NCBI GenBank assembly: GCA_002421865.1 | Contig: DISE01000130.1 | Span: 1-12,316 of the forward strand | Length of the DNA stretch: 12,316 bases | Origin: Castellaniella sp. UBA6218 | Lineage (GTDB): Bacteria; Pseudomonadota; Gammaproteobacteria; Burkholderiales; Burkholderiaceae_B | Reading direction: 5' to 3' | Shown: positions 1 to 6,118 of the stretch, one piece after another | Layout: each line of letters begins with the position of its first letter | Position numbering within the stretch: position 1 is the stretch's first letter | The notes under the pieces: model-generated | Told to the model about the DNA's origin: nothing | The model's input: only the letters and a program-made list of their open reading frames with translations | The model's database searches: none | Position numbers and translations under genes: made by a program

Positions 1-750
1 ATCAGCCTGGAGCAGGCGGCCAACGGTTTCGATACCGAGATCCGCATCCCCAGCTGGGAATCCTGCGAAACCTGTCACGGCTCGGGCGCCAAGCCCGGGA
101 CGTCGCCGCGTACCTGCCACACCTGCGGCGGCAACGGCGCCGTGCGCATGCAGCAGGGTTTCTTCAGCGTCCAGCAGACCTGCCCGACCTGCCACGGCAC
201 CGGCCAGGAGATCACCGATCCCTGCGGCGATTGCGACGGCGTGGGCCGCATCCGCAAGAACAAGACCCTGCAGGTCAAGATCCCCGCCGGGATCGACGAC
301 GGCATGCGCATCCGCTCCACCGGCAATGGCGAGCCGGGGCTGAACGGCGGCCCGCCGGGCGACCTGTATGTGGAGATCCGCATCAAGCCGCACGGCATCT
401 TCGAGCGTCAGGGCGAGGATCTGCATTGCGAGCTGACCATCCCCTTCACCAAGGCGGCGCTGGGGGGCGTGCAGGAAGTCCCGACGCTGTCCGGGCGGGG
501 CGAAATCACGATTCCCGAGGGCACTCAGACCGGCAAGACTTTCCGTTTGCGCGGCAAAGGCATCAAGGGCGTGCGTTCCAGCTATCCCGGCGACCTGTAC
601 TGCCACATCGTGGTGGAAACGCCGGTTCGCCTGAACGACGAACAGAAGACGCTGCTGCGTCAGTTCGAATCGTCCCTGAACAGCGGTGGTGACCGCCATT
701 CGCCCAAGAGCGAGTCCTGGACGGACAAGGTGAAAAACTTCTTTTCCTGA
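1..750 (+). CDS. dnaJ: Chaperone protein DnaJ (Hsp40), 3' part; 5' end outside the window
   Basis: Co-chaperone of DnaK: it delivers unfolded substrates and stimulates DnaK ATP hydrolysis in the cytoplasm. The frame is open from base 1, so the J domain and Gly/Phe region lie upstream of the window; 249 codons plus TGA remain. All four CXXCXGXG zinc-finger repeats are visible: CETCHGSG, CHTCGGNG, CPTCHGTG and CGDCDGVG, with cysteine codons at 64/73, 115/124, 181/190 and 223/232. They hold two zinc ions. The C-terminal substrate-binding beta domains follow (IPAGIDDGMRIR, GDLYVEIRIKPH, LTIPFTKAALGG, GDLYCHIVVETP), then a short variable tail ending KNFFS. This is full type I DnaJ architecture with no missing metal ligand. 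A strong terminator follows 28 bases after the stop, so dnaJ ends its transcription unit. dnaK and grpE would be expected upstream, outside the window. Confidence 0.97.
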   Translation: MSLEQAANGFDTEIRIPSWESCETCHGSGAKPGTSPRTCHTCGGNGAVRMQQGFFSVQQTCPTCHGTGQEITDPCGDCDGVGRIRKNKTLQVKIPAGIDDGMRIRSTGNGEPGLNGGPPGDLYVEIRIKPHGIFERQGEDLHCELTIPFTKAALGGVQEVPTLSGRGEITIPEGTQTGKTFRLRGKGIKGVRSSYPGDLYCHIVVETPVRLNDEQKTLLRQFESSLNSGGDRHSPKSESWTDKVKNFFS

Positions 751-778
751 GAAGCCTTCAAGCCTGCGCCGATATCCG

Positions 779-817
779 CCCCGCGCTCCGGTTCCGTCCG
801 GGCGCGGGGTTTTCTTT
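779..817 (+). terminator. Rho-independent terminator of dnaJ
   Basis: A perfect 8-bp stem pairs CCCCGCGC (779-786) with GCGCGGGG (802-809) and is followed at once by the U-tract TTTTCTTT (810-817). Inside the loop CCGG (788-791) can pair with CCGG (798-801), extending the stem past a bulged T. Position 28 bases after the dnaJ stop fits the end of that transcript. Confidence 0.9.
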
Positions 818-860
818 GTGGCTTGCCTGCCCGGAGCGACGCATGGCGCGCAGCCTGATT

Positions 861-877
861 CATCTGAAAATCAGATG
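861..877. promoter_or_regulatory. Perfect 7-bp inverted repeat upstream of mdtJ (candidate operator)
   Basis: CATCTGA (861-867) and TCAGATG (871-877) form a perfect dyad around AAA. It lies 78 bases before the chosen mdtJ start, between the dnaJ terminator and the efflux genes, and no U-tract follows. A dyad in this place suggests a regulator-binding site or a leader hairpin. A second, overlapping repeat (CTGAT 855-859, ATCAG 870-874) shares part of it. The cognate regulator cannot be named from the sequence. Confidence 0.4.
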
Positions 878-955
878 GAATCCAACTTTTTGATCCCATA
901 AACAAGGTGGAGAATGGCAGGCATCGCGTTCGTCGCACATCGGAAAGGGGTTCTC

Positions 956-1333
956 ATGCCGTTACGTCCCTGGTTGTTTCTGCTGGCAGCCGTCGCGGTC
1001 GAAGTGATGGGCGTGACGGTCATGAAGGCCGCGTCGGGCTCCGGCTCACTCGCCGCGTTTCTGTTCATGTACGCCATGATCGGGCTGTCGTTCTGTCTTC
1101 TGGCGCAGGCCGTCCGGCGCCTGCCGATCGCCTTGGCCTATGCCGCCTGGGAAACGATCGGACTGGCCTGCGTCACCCTGATCGGCCTGCGTTTCTTCGG
1201 CGAGAGCCCAGGACCGTTCAAGCTGCTTGGAATCGCCGTCCTGATGGCGGGCGTGGTGCTGGTCAATCTCGGCGCGTCGCGGGCCGCCGCAGCGCGGGAC
1301 CGGACCGGCGGCGTCGCCGTCGCGGAGGGATGA
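956..1333 (+). CDS. mdtJ: SMR-family efflux subunit MdtJ (spermidine exporter)
   Basis: Inner-membrane small multidrug resistance protein of 125 residues, expected to pair with MdtI as a proton-driven heterodimer that exports spermidine and possibly other cations. Four hydrophobic segments are visible: about residues 5-23, 30-50, 58-78 and 86-105. The essential SMR glutamate is E16 in AVEVMGVTVMK. AYAAWETIG with W65 matches the third-helix region of MdtJ (AYALWEGIG in Escherichia coli, from memory). The Arg/Ala-rich hydrophilic tail is also usual in MdtJ. I chose the ATG at 956 because a purine-rich site, GGAAAGGGG, ends 5 bases before it and the length then fits the family. An in-frame ATG at 914 would add 14 non-hydrophobic residues and has poor spacing to its upstream AAGGTGG. 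The stop is 3 bases from the mdtI start, so the two are co-transcribed in mdtJ-mdtI order as in enterobacteria. Confidence 0.88.
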   Translation: MPLRPWLFLLAAVAVEVMGVTVMKAASGSGSLAAFLFMYAMIGLSFCLLAQAVRRLPIALAYAAWETIGLACVTLIGLRFFGESPGPFKLLGIAVLMAGVVLVNLGASRAAAARDRTGGVAVAEG

Positions 1334-1336
1334 GCC

Positions 1337-1666
1337 ATGCGTGATGCCGGACTCTTTCATTATGCCTTCATGGCCGCCGCCGTCCTCCTCGAGGTCGCGG
1401 CCAACGTGTTCATCCACTATTCCGACGGTTTTCGCAGGCGCGTGATCGGCGCGCTGGGCATTGCCTGCATCCTTGCCTCTTTCACGGCGCTGTCGCAGGC
1501 CGTCGAGGGGATCGATCTTTCCGTCGCCTATGCCTTGTGGGGAGGCTGCGGGATTCTGCTGACCGCGATCGCCGGCCGGGTGCTGTTCGGCCAGGGACTT
1601 GGCCGGACCGGCTGGTCGGGGATCGCGGCGATTGTCGCGGGGATGCTGCTGCTCAGGCTGGCCTGA
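1337..1666 (+). CDS. mdtI: SMR-family efflux subunit MdtI (spermidine exporter)
   Basis: Second half of the MdtJI exporter, 109 residues, the normal MdtI length. Four membrane segments are visible. The catalytic glutamate is E19 in LLEVAANVF, followed by the MdtI signature HYSDGFRRR (KFSDGFRRK in Escherichia coli, from memory) and SQAVEGIDLSVAYALWGG with W68. A clear ribosome binding site GGAGGG (1324-1329) lies inside the end of mdtJ, 7 bases before the ATG, pointing to translational coupling. The nearness to the MdtI subtype, rather than to EmrE or SugE, makes polyamine export the best-supported role, though substrate range cannot be read from sequence. The gene ends 49 bases from the convergent M16 protease gene. 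Confidence 0.9.
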   Translation: MRDAGLFHYAFMAAAVLLEVAANVFIHYSDGFRRRVIGALGIACILASFTALSQAVEGIDLSVAYALWGGCGILLTAIAGRVLFGQGLGRTGWSGIAAIVAGMLLLRLA

Positions 1667-1667
1667 G

Positions 1668-1697
1668 GACGGGCGGCCCCGCCAAGGAGCCGCCGTC
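1668..1697. terminator. Possible bidirectional hairpin between convergent mdtI and the M16 protease gene
   Basis: GACGGGCGGC (1668-1677) can pair with GCCGCCGTC (1689-1697) through nine base pairs with one bulged G and an 11-base loop. It fills the 49-base gap between two convergent stop codons, a usual place for a shared terminator. There is no U-tract on either side, so intrinsic termination is uncertain. Confidence 0.3.
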
Positions 1698-1715
1698 TGA
1701 AGGCGCCGTGGGCCG

Positions 1716-4487
1716 TCAGGGCTTCGGGTCGGGATCGGCGGCCACGGCGATGCTGAGCGAGCCGGGCTTGAGCAGATCCCGCATCGTCTCGTTGACCTGT
1801 CCGGCCTTCAGGCCGCGCAACTGGTCGATGACGCGCTGCTGCCAGGCGAAGCCGCGGTCCGTGTCCAGATAGTCGATCCAGCGGCCGGCCAGATAGGCGT
1901 CGTCGGAGCGCCCCAGCTCAAGGTAATTCAGCAGGGAATGCACGCCCTGGTCGACCTCGGCCTGGGTGAAGCCGGTCTTCAGCGTTTCGTCCAGGACCGT
2001 GCGCATCGCTTCCCGCAGCGTGCCGGCGTTGCGGGCTGCGGTGCTGGCGAACAGCGTCCAGGCGCCGGAGTCCTCGAAGGGTGAAGCGCTGACGGCGCTG
2101 CCCACGCCGTAGGACAGGCCGCCGCGTACCCGGATGCTTTGCCACAGGCGGGAATCCTCGGAGCCCCCGATCAGATAGTTGGCCAGCATCAGCGCGGGCC
2201 AGCGCGGGTCGGTATCGCGCAGCTTCAAGGGCAGGACGGCCCGGTATTCGGCGTTGGCCTTGCCTGGGGCGGGGATGCGGAAGATCTCGGGCCGCATCGC
2301 GTACCAGGGGTCCGGCAGGCGCTCATAGGACGGGGCCGCACGCCAGCCTTCCAGGCCGGCGCGCAGGTGCTGTTCCACAGCGGCGGGATCGAAGTCCCCG
2401 ACCACCGCCAGGGACAGATGGCCCGCGCCGTAGAACTGCTCGTGGAACTTCCGCAGCAGATCGCCGCTCAGGTGCCCGACCTGGTCCAGGATCTCGTCGG
2501 TCGTGGGGGTATAGCGGATATCGTCCGGTTTCCATGGCTGATCGTGACGCTGCAGCGTGTTGCGCACCAGATAGGCCGGGCTGGATGCCTCGTTTTCCAC
2601 GTGGGTGCGCAGGCTGCGCTTCAGGCGTTCCAGTTCGTCCTCCGGGAACGTGGGCGTGCGCAACAGATGGAAGGTCAGGTCCAGCACCTCGGGCAGGCGG
2701 GCGCGGTCGCTGCGGATGGACACGTCCAGGACGTTGCCGTCGGTGCTGAATGACAGTTCGGAGTCCAGCGCGTTCAGGCGGTCTTCGATCTGCTGGCGGC
2801 TCATGTCGGCGGCGCCGCGCAGCAGCATGGCGCCGGTGGCGAAGGGCGCCATGCCTTGGCCGCGCAATCCCTCGGCGTCGCCGAACCCCATGCGCAGCAC
2901 GGCGTGGACCTGTCCTCCCGCAGTTTCCTTGGGCAGCAGGGCCAGGGCGACCGGCCCGTTGGGCAGTGTCAGGACGCTGCGCCGGGTGGCGGCGTCGATG
3001 GCCAGGGGGCGTGTGTCGAAGGCGGCCACGGCCGGGCGTCCGGTGCCGGTGCCGAGCTGTCGGACCCAGGGTTCGAGGTCGGCCGGCGCGGGCAAGGGCG
3101 CGTCCTTCGGGTCCGGCGTGGGCAGATACAGTCCGCTGGTGCGATTGCTGGCCAGCAGCCAGGCGCTCAGTTGCGCGCGGACCTTGTCCAGCGTGAGTGC
3201 CCGGACACGCAGGCGTTCGATGAAGAACAGGCGCCAGTCCCCCCAGGCGACCGCGTCGGACAGGGCCTGGGCCAGCGCGCCGGACTGGTTGTAGGTCTGC
3301 TTCCAGTCATTCAGCCAGGCGGTGCGGATGCGGTCGAGCGCGGGCTGGTCCAGCCGGCCGACGCCGTCGGTCTCCAGCCCGTGTTCCAGGGCGGACAGCG
3401 CCGCCCGAGGATCCGCGCCGGGCTGGATCTGGGTGCCGAACACGGCATAGCCGGGCTGTTTCATGGCGCGGGCGAAGCCGAACACGCTGCTGGCCAGGCC
3501 CTTGGCCACCAGCGACTGGTAGAGGGGCCCGGCCGGCGTGTCGGCCAGCATGGCGGCGCCGATGGACAGGGCCGTATAGGCGTCGCTGGCGGCTTCCGGC
3601 AGGTGGTACTGCGCCAAGGCGATGGGACTGCCGCCGATGCGCCGCAGCGTGACGCTGCGCGCGCCCTGCTGGACGGGCTCGACCGTGTATTCGGGCGGCA
3701 GCGCGCGATCCGGCCGGGCGATGGAGCCGAAGTCCCGCACGATCCATTGCAGCGTCTGTTGAGCGTCGAAGCGGCCGGTGACGATCAGCGTGGCGTTGTC
3801 GGGCTGGTAGTAGCGATGGTAGAACGCGCGCAGCGGCTCGATGCCGACGTGTTCGACATCGGAGCGCGCGCCGATGACGCTGCGGCCGTAGGGGTGCCAG
3901 ACATAGGCGGCCGAGGCGACCTGCTGCATCAGCATGCTGAACGGGCTGTTCTCGCCGCGCTCCATTTCGTTGCGCACCACGGGCATTTCCGCGTCCAGGT
4001 CGGCGCGGGCGATGCGCGCGTTCAGCATGGCGTCGGCCTGCCAGGCCAGATACCAGCGCAGTGTCTCCGGATCGCTGGCGAAGGTTGCGTAGTAATTCGT
4101 CAGATCGGCGGTGGTCGAGCCGTTGGCCGCCAGCCCCCGCCGCGCGAATTCAGCCAGGGCGTCCGGGTAGGTCGGGCTGCCTCGGAACAGCAGATGTTCG
4201 AGCAGGTGCGCCATGCCGGTCTCGCCCGGCCCTTCGTTGCGTGAACCGACGCGGTAGCTCATGTTCACCGTAGTCTGGGCGCGGGAGTCGTCCGGGGCCA
4301 GCAGCACCTGCAGGCCGTTGTCCAGCCGGTACTCGGTCACGCCCTCGATCATGACGACCCGATGGACGCCGGCGGGCAGGGCGGGATCGGTGGTCGTGGA
4401 TTCCGCGTGGGCAGGGCGGGTCAGGCCAGGCGTCGCCAGCAGGCAAAGCGAGAAAATCGCGGAGAGCAGGAGTTTCAGCCGGGGCAT
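1716..4487 (-). CDS. Secreted/periplasmic M16 family zinc metallopeptidase (pitrilysin-like, double M16 domain)
   Basis: Predicted zinc-dependent peptidase of 923 residues, with the two-halved length of PqqL/pitrilysin-type proteins. A Sec signal peptide is clear: basic N-terminus, hydrophobic core LLLSAIFSLCLLA, likely cleavage after A28 in PAHA, which places it in the periplasm. The inverted zinc motif HLLEH is at residues 94-98 (codons 4194-4208), with the distal ligand E174 in VRNEMERGE, 76 residues after H98, the usual spacing. The second half (about 500-915) repeats the M16 fold but has no HXXEH, as is normal for the non-catalytic half. RGGLSYGVGSA near residue 800 matches the conserved C-terminal motif that helps form the cavity. 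No good Shine-Dalgarno sequence precedes the ATG. It lies 41 bases after the mocR-type gene on the same strand and may be read through from it. Its natural substrate is unknown. Confidence 0.88.
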   Translation of the reverse strand: MPRLKLLLSAIFSLCLLATPGLTRPAHAESTTTDPALPAGVHRVVMIEGVTEYRLDNGLQVLLAPDDSRAQTTVNMSYRVGSRNEGPGETGMAHLLEHLLFRGSPTYPDALAEFARRGLAANGSTTADLTNYYATFASDPETLRWYLAWQADAMLNARIARADLDAEMPVVRNEMERGENSPFSMLMQQVASAAYVWHPYGRSVIGARSDVEHVGIEPLRAFYHRYYQPDNATLIVTGRFDAQQTLQWIVRDFGSIARPDRALPPEYTVEPVQQGARSVTLRRIGGSPIALAQYHLPEAASDAYTALSIGAAMLADTPAGPLYQSLVAKGLASSVFGFARAMKQPGYAVFGTQIQPGADPRAALSALEHGLETDGVGRLDQPALDRIRTAWLNDWKQTYNQSGALAQALSDAVAWGDWRLFFIERLRVRALTLDKVRAQLSAWLLASNRTSGLYLPTPDPKDAPLPAPADLEPWVRQLGTGTGRPAVAAFDTRPLAIDAATRRSVLTLPNGPVALALLPKETAGGQVHAVLRMGFGDAEGLRGQGMAPFATGAMLLRGAADMSRQQIEDRLNALDSELSFSTDGNVLDVSIRSDRARLPEVLDLTFHLLRTPTFPEDELERLKRSLRTHVENEASSPAYLVRNTLQRHDQPWKPDDIRYTPTTDEILDQVGHLSGDLLRKFHEQFYGAGHLSLAVVGDFDPAAVEQHLRAGLEGWRAAPSYERLPDPWYAMRPEIFRIPAPGKANAEYRAVLPLKLRDTDPRWPALMLANYLIGGSEDSRLWQSIRVRGGLSYGVGSAVSASPFEDSGAWTLFASTAARNAGTLREAMRTVLDETLKTGFTQAEVDQGVHSLLNYLELGRSDDAYLAGRWIDYLDTDRGFAWQQRVIDQLRGLKAGQVNETMRDLLKPGSLSIAVAADPDPKP

Positions 4488-4528
4488 GGTCTAAGTGATC
4501 CGTAGGTGGAGTGTGCGGATATATAACA
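4488..4528 (-). promoter_or_regulatory. Intergenic gap before the M16 protease gene; AT-rich patch, possible promoter
   Basis: The 41 bases between the regulator stop (TAA) and the protease ATG contain the AT-rich word GTTATATAT (minus strand, about 4519-4527), unusual in this GC-rich DNA and similar to a -10 element. No convincing -35 stands at proper distance. An imperfect dyad, ATCCG (4498-4502) with CGGAT (4516-4520), overlaps it. The protease may have its own weak promoter or be read through from the regulator gene. Confidence 0.25.
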
Positions 4529-5947
4529 TTACTGCGCGGATGCTTGCTGAAAGAAGCGCCATAGGCGCGGGTCGTCGGAATACGCCACATTGAAGCGCAG
4601 CCAGCCCGCTTCTTTCCCGTCCGGGTCGAAGTAGCGCCCGGGCGCCAGCCAGATGCCGGCTTTCAGCGCTCGCGCGGCCAGTTCGATCATGCCGTCACCG
4701 GCCAGGCGAGGCGATGTCGGCCTGGCCCACAGGAACAGTCCCGCGCCCGGTTCTTCCCAGATTTCGAACCCATGCGCGCGCATGGACGCGGCGACCTGAT
4801 CATGCGCCCGGCGCAGACGCTCGCGGATGCCGCGCAGATAGGTGCCGTGGCGTCCGTCCCGCAGGACGTGATGGACGGCCCGTTCCATCACCTCCGAGGA
4901 GGTCAGGCCGAGCGACATCTTGGTGCGGGCGCACGGGTCCGCCAGTGGCTTCGCGCAAGCCAGGTAACCCACGCGGATGGAGGGCGTCACGCTCTTCGAG
5001 AAACCGGATACGTAGAGCACCCGGCTGGGGCCCGCCAGCGCGGCGAGCATGGGCGCGGGTTCGGGCAGCAGGTCGCGGGACATGTCGTCCTCCACGACCA
5101 GGAAGGCGTGGCGTTCGGCCAGTTGCAGCAGCCGGAACGCGCCGGCCATCGTGAAACTGGCGCCGGTCGGATTCTGCAGCACCGTCGTGACGAACATCGC
5201 GCGGATCGGATGCCGGCGCGCCAGGTCATCGAGTGTCGCCTCGTGGATGCCCTCCGCCGTTCTGGGGATCGCGTGGACCGTGATGCGGTTCAGGGCCAGG
5301 ATCTGCAGCAGATTGGCGTAGCAGGGCGCCTCGACGGCCACGTGGTCGCCGGGACGCAGCAGCGTGCGTACGACGATGTCCAGCGCCTGGGTCGCTCCGT
5401 GGGTCAGCAGGATCTGGTCAGGTCCGACGTCGAGCCCGTGCTCCAGCAGGCTGTTGGCGATATGTTCGCGCAAGGGGCGGTAGCCGAGCGGGTGGCCGTA
5501 GGACGCCATCTGGCTGATCGGGACCCGGCTGAGCTGGCGCAGGGCTTGCGGCAAACCGGCCGTATCGTGCCAGTCCGGCGGCAGCCAGCCGCAGCCCGCC
5601 TTGATCGAGATCGAGTGATCGGCGAACACATCGGCCAGGAGCCAGGAGGCGCCGATCCGCGGCGCCACCCATTCGGGCACGGGCGCGGCCGTGGCCTGTC
5701 TCCGGTGGCTGACGCGGAAGTTGGCGCCGGGGCGCGACTGCAGCAGGCCGCGTGCCACCAGGCGGTTGTAGGCCGCCATGACGGTGAACGTGCTCAGTCC
5801 GTGGTCCCGGGCGAATTGCCTGATCGACGGCAAGGCCATCCCGGGACGGAGCACACGGGCGCGGATGGCGTCTTCCAGTGCCGCGACGGTCTGGTCCACC
5901 AGCGTGGGGGCCGCTTTCCGCCGGCGGTCCGGCTCGAACAGGATCAT
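4529..5947 (-). CDS. MocR-type transcriptional regulator (GntR winged helix fused to class I aminotransferase-like domain)
   Basis: DNA-binding regulator of 472 residues that probably uses PLP as effector cofactor. Residues 16-80 form the GntR winged helix (DQTVAALEDAIRARVLRPG, LPSIRQFARDHGLS, FTVMAAYNRLVARGLL). Residues about 115-465 form the aminotransferase-fold domain. PLP-site residues are intact: N259 in LQNPTG, D287 in VVEDDMS, the Schiff-base lysine K318 in SGFSKSVTPSIRVGY, and the carboxylate-binding Arg in LRFNVAY. I chose the ATG at 5947 because the protein then begins MILFEPDRRR, typical of MocR proteins. A GTG at 6037 in the same frame would give 502 residues but would place a direct repeat inside the gene. 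The start has no strong ribosome binding site. It is divergent from a transaminase gene, the usual layout for GabR/TauR/PdxR relatives that control a neighbouring amine-catabolic gene, so this protein most likely controls that gene and itself. Confidence 0.9.
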   Translation of the reverse strand: MILFEPDRRRKAAPTLVDQTVAALEDAIRARVLRPGMALPSIRQFARDHGLSTFTVMAAYNRLVARGLLQSRPGANFRVSHRRQATAAPVPEWVAPRIGASWLLADVFADHSISIKAGCGWLPPDWHDTAGLPQALRQLSRVPISQMASYGHPLGYRPLREHIANSLLEHGLDVGPDQILLTHGATQALDIVVRTLLRPGDHVAVEAPCYANLLQILALNRITVHAIPRTAEGIHEATLDDLARRHPIRAMFVTTVLQNPTGASFTMAGAFRLLQLAERHAFLVVEDDMSRDLLPEPAPMLAALAGPSRVLYVSGFSKSVTPSIRVGYLACAKPLADPCARTKMSLGLTSSEVMERAVHHVLRDGRHGTYLRGIRERLRRAHDQVAASMRAHGFEIWEEPGAGLFLWARPTSPRLAGDGMIELAARALKAGIWLAPGRYFDPDGKEAGWLRFNVAYSDDPRLWRFFQQASAQ

Positions 5948-5963
5948 GAATGTCTTTTGGCGA

Positions 5964-5979
5964 CGCCGCTTTGGCGGCG
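5964..5979 (-). promoter_or_regulatory. GC-rich hairpin in the leader of the mocR-type gene
   Basis: CGCCGC (5964-5969) and GCGGCG (5974-5979) form a 6-bp stem with a 4-base loop. The stem ends 16 bases before the regulator's ATG, so in the mRNA it would lie next to the weak ribosome binding region and could limit translation. It has no U-tract, so it is not a terminator. Confidence 0.35.
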
Positions 5980-5986
5980 CTGGTTT

Positions 5987-6018
5987 CAATACAGTTTTCC
6001 CGGTTGGAACAATACAGT
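5987..6018. promoter_or_regulatory. Two direct repeats CAATACAGT: candidate MocR operator
   Basis: The 9-bp word CAATACAGT occurs at 5987-5995 and again at 6010-6018, 23 bp apart start to start, which puts both copies on roughly the same face of the helix. They sit in the 171-bp divergent region between the MocR-type regulator and the transaminase. Known MocR regulators such as GabR and TauR bind paired direct repeats in the divergent region, so this is the best candidate operator here. The promoters themselves are not clear. Confidence 0.5.
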
Positions 6019-6081
6019 CATCCGTCCGTCCTGTCACCGTCTATGGCCTTCGGTCATGGGCCGGTCCAGAATGAAAAGATC

Positions 6082-6100
6082 CGTTTCGATGGTCGAAACG
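6082..6100. promoter_or_regulatory. Perfect 8-bp inverted repeat upstream of the transaminase gene
   Basis: CGTTTCGA (6082-6089) and TCGAAACG (6093-6100) form a perfect dyad around TGG, ending 18 bases before the transaminase ATG. It can be an operator for a dimeric regulator or a strong hairpin in the 5' leader just ahead of the ribosome binding site. No U-run follows, so it is not an intrinsic terminator. Confidence 0.45.
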
Positions 6101-6118
6101 CCGGATTGAGAGACCGCC

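Noticed and set aside
851..955. Guanidine-type riboswitch (ykkC classes) before the SMR genes
   Set aside because: The hairpin has an AAA loop instead of the ACGR loops of guanidine-II, there is no second matching hairpin, and the transporters resemble MdtJI and not the guanidine exporters.
914..955. Earlier ATG start for mdtJ
   Set aside because: Adds 14 residues not seen in the family and has too short a spacing to its purine-rich sequence; the ATG at 956 has a good site and normal length.
2856..4244. Long open frame (462 codons) on the plus strand antisense to the M16 protease
   Set aside because: GC-rich shadow: the protease on the opposite strand has intact motifs, and the antisense translation is Gly/Arg/Gln-rich without any family resemblance.
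4772..6109. Open frame of 445 codons antisense to the MocR-type gene
   Set aside because: Composition is that of a shadow frame and it crosses the regulatory region; the regulator's domains are unmistakable on the minus strand.
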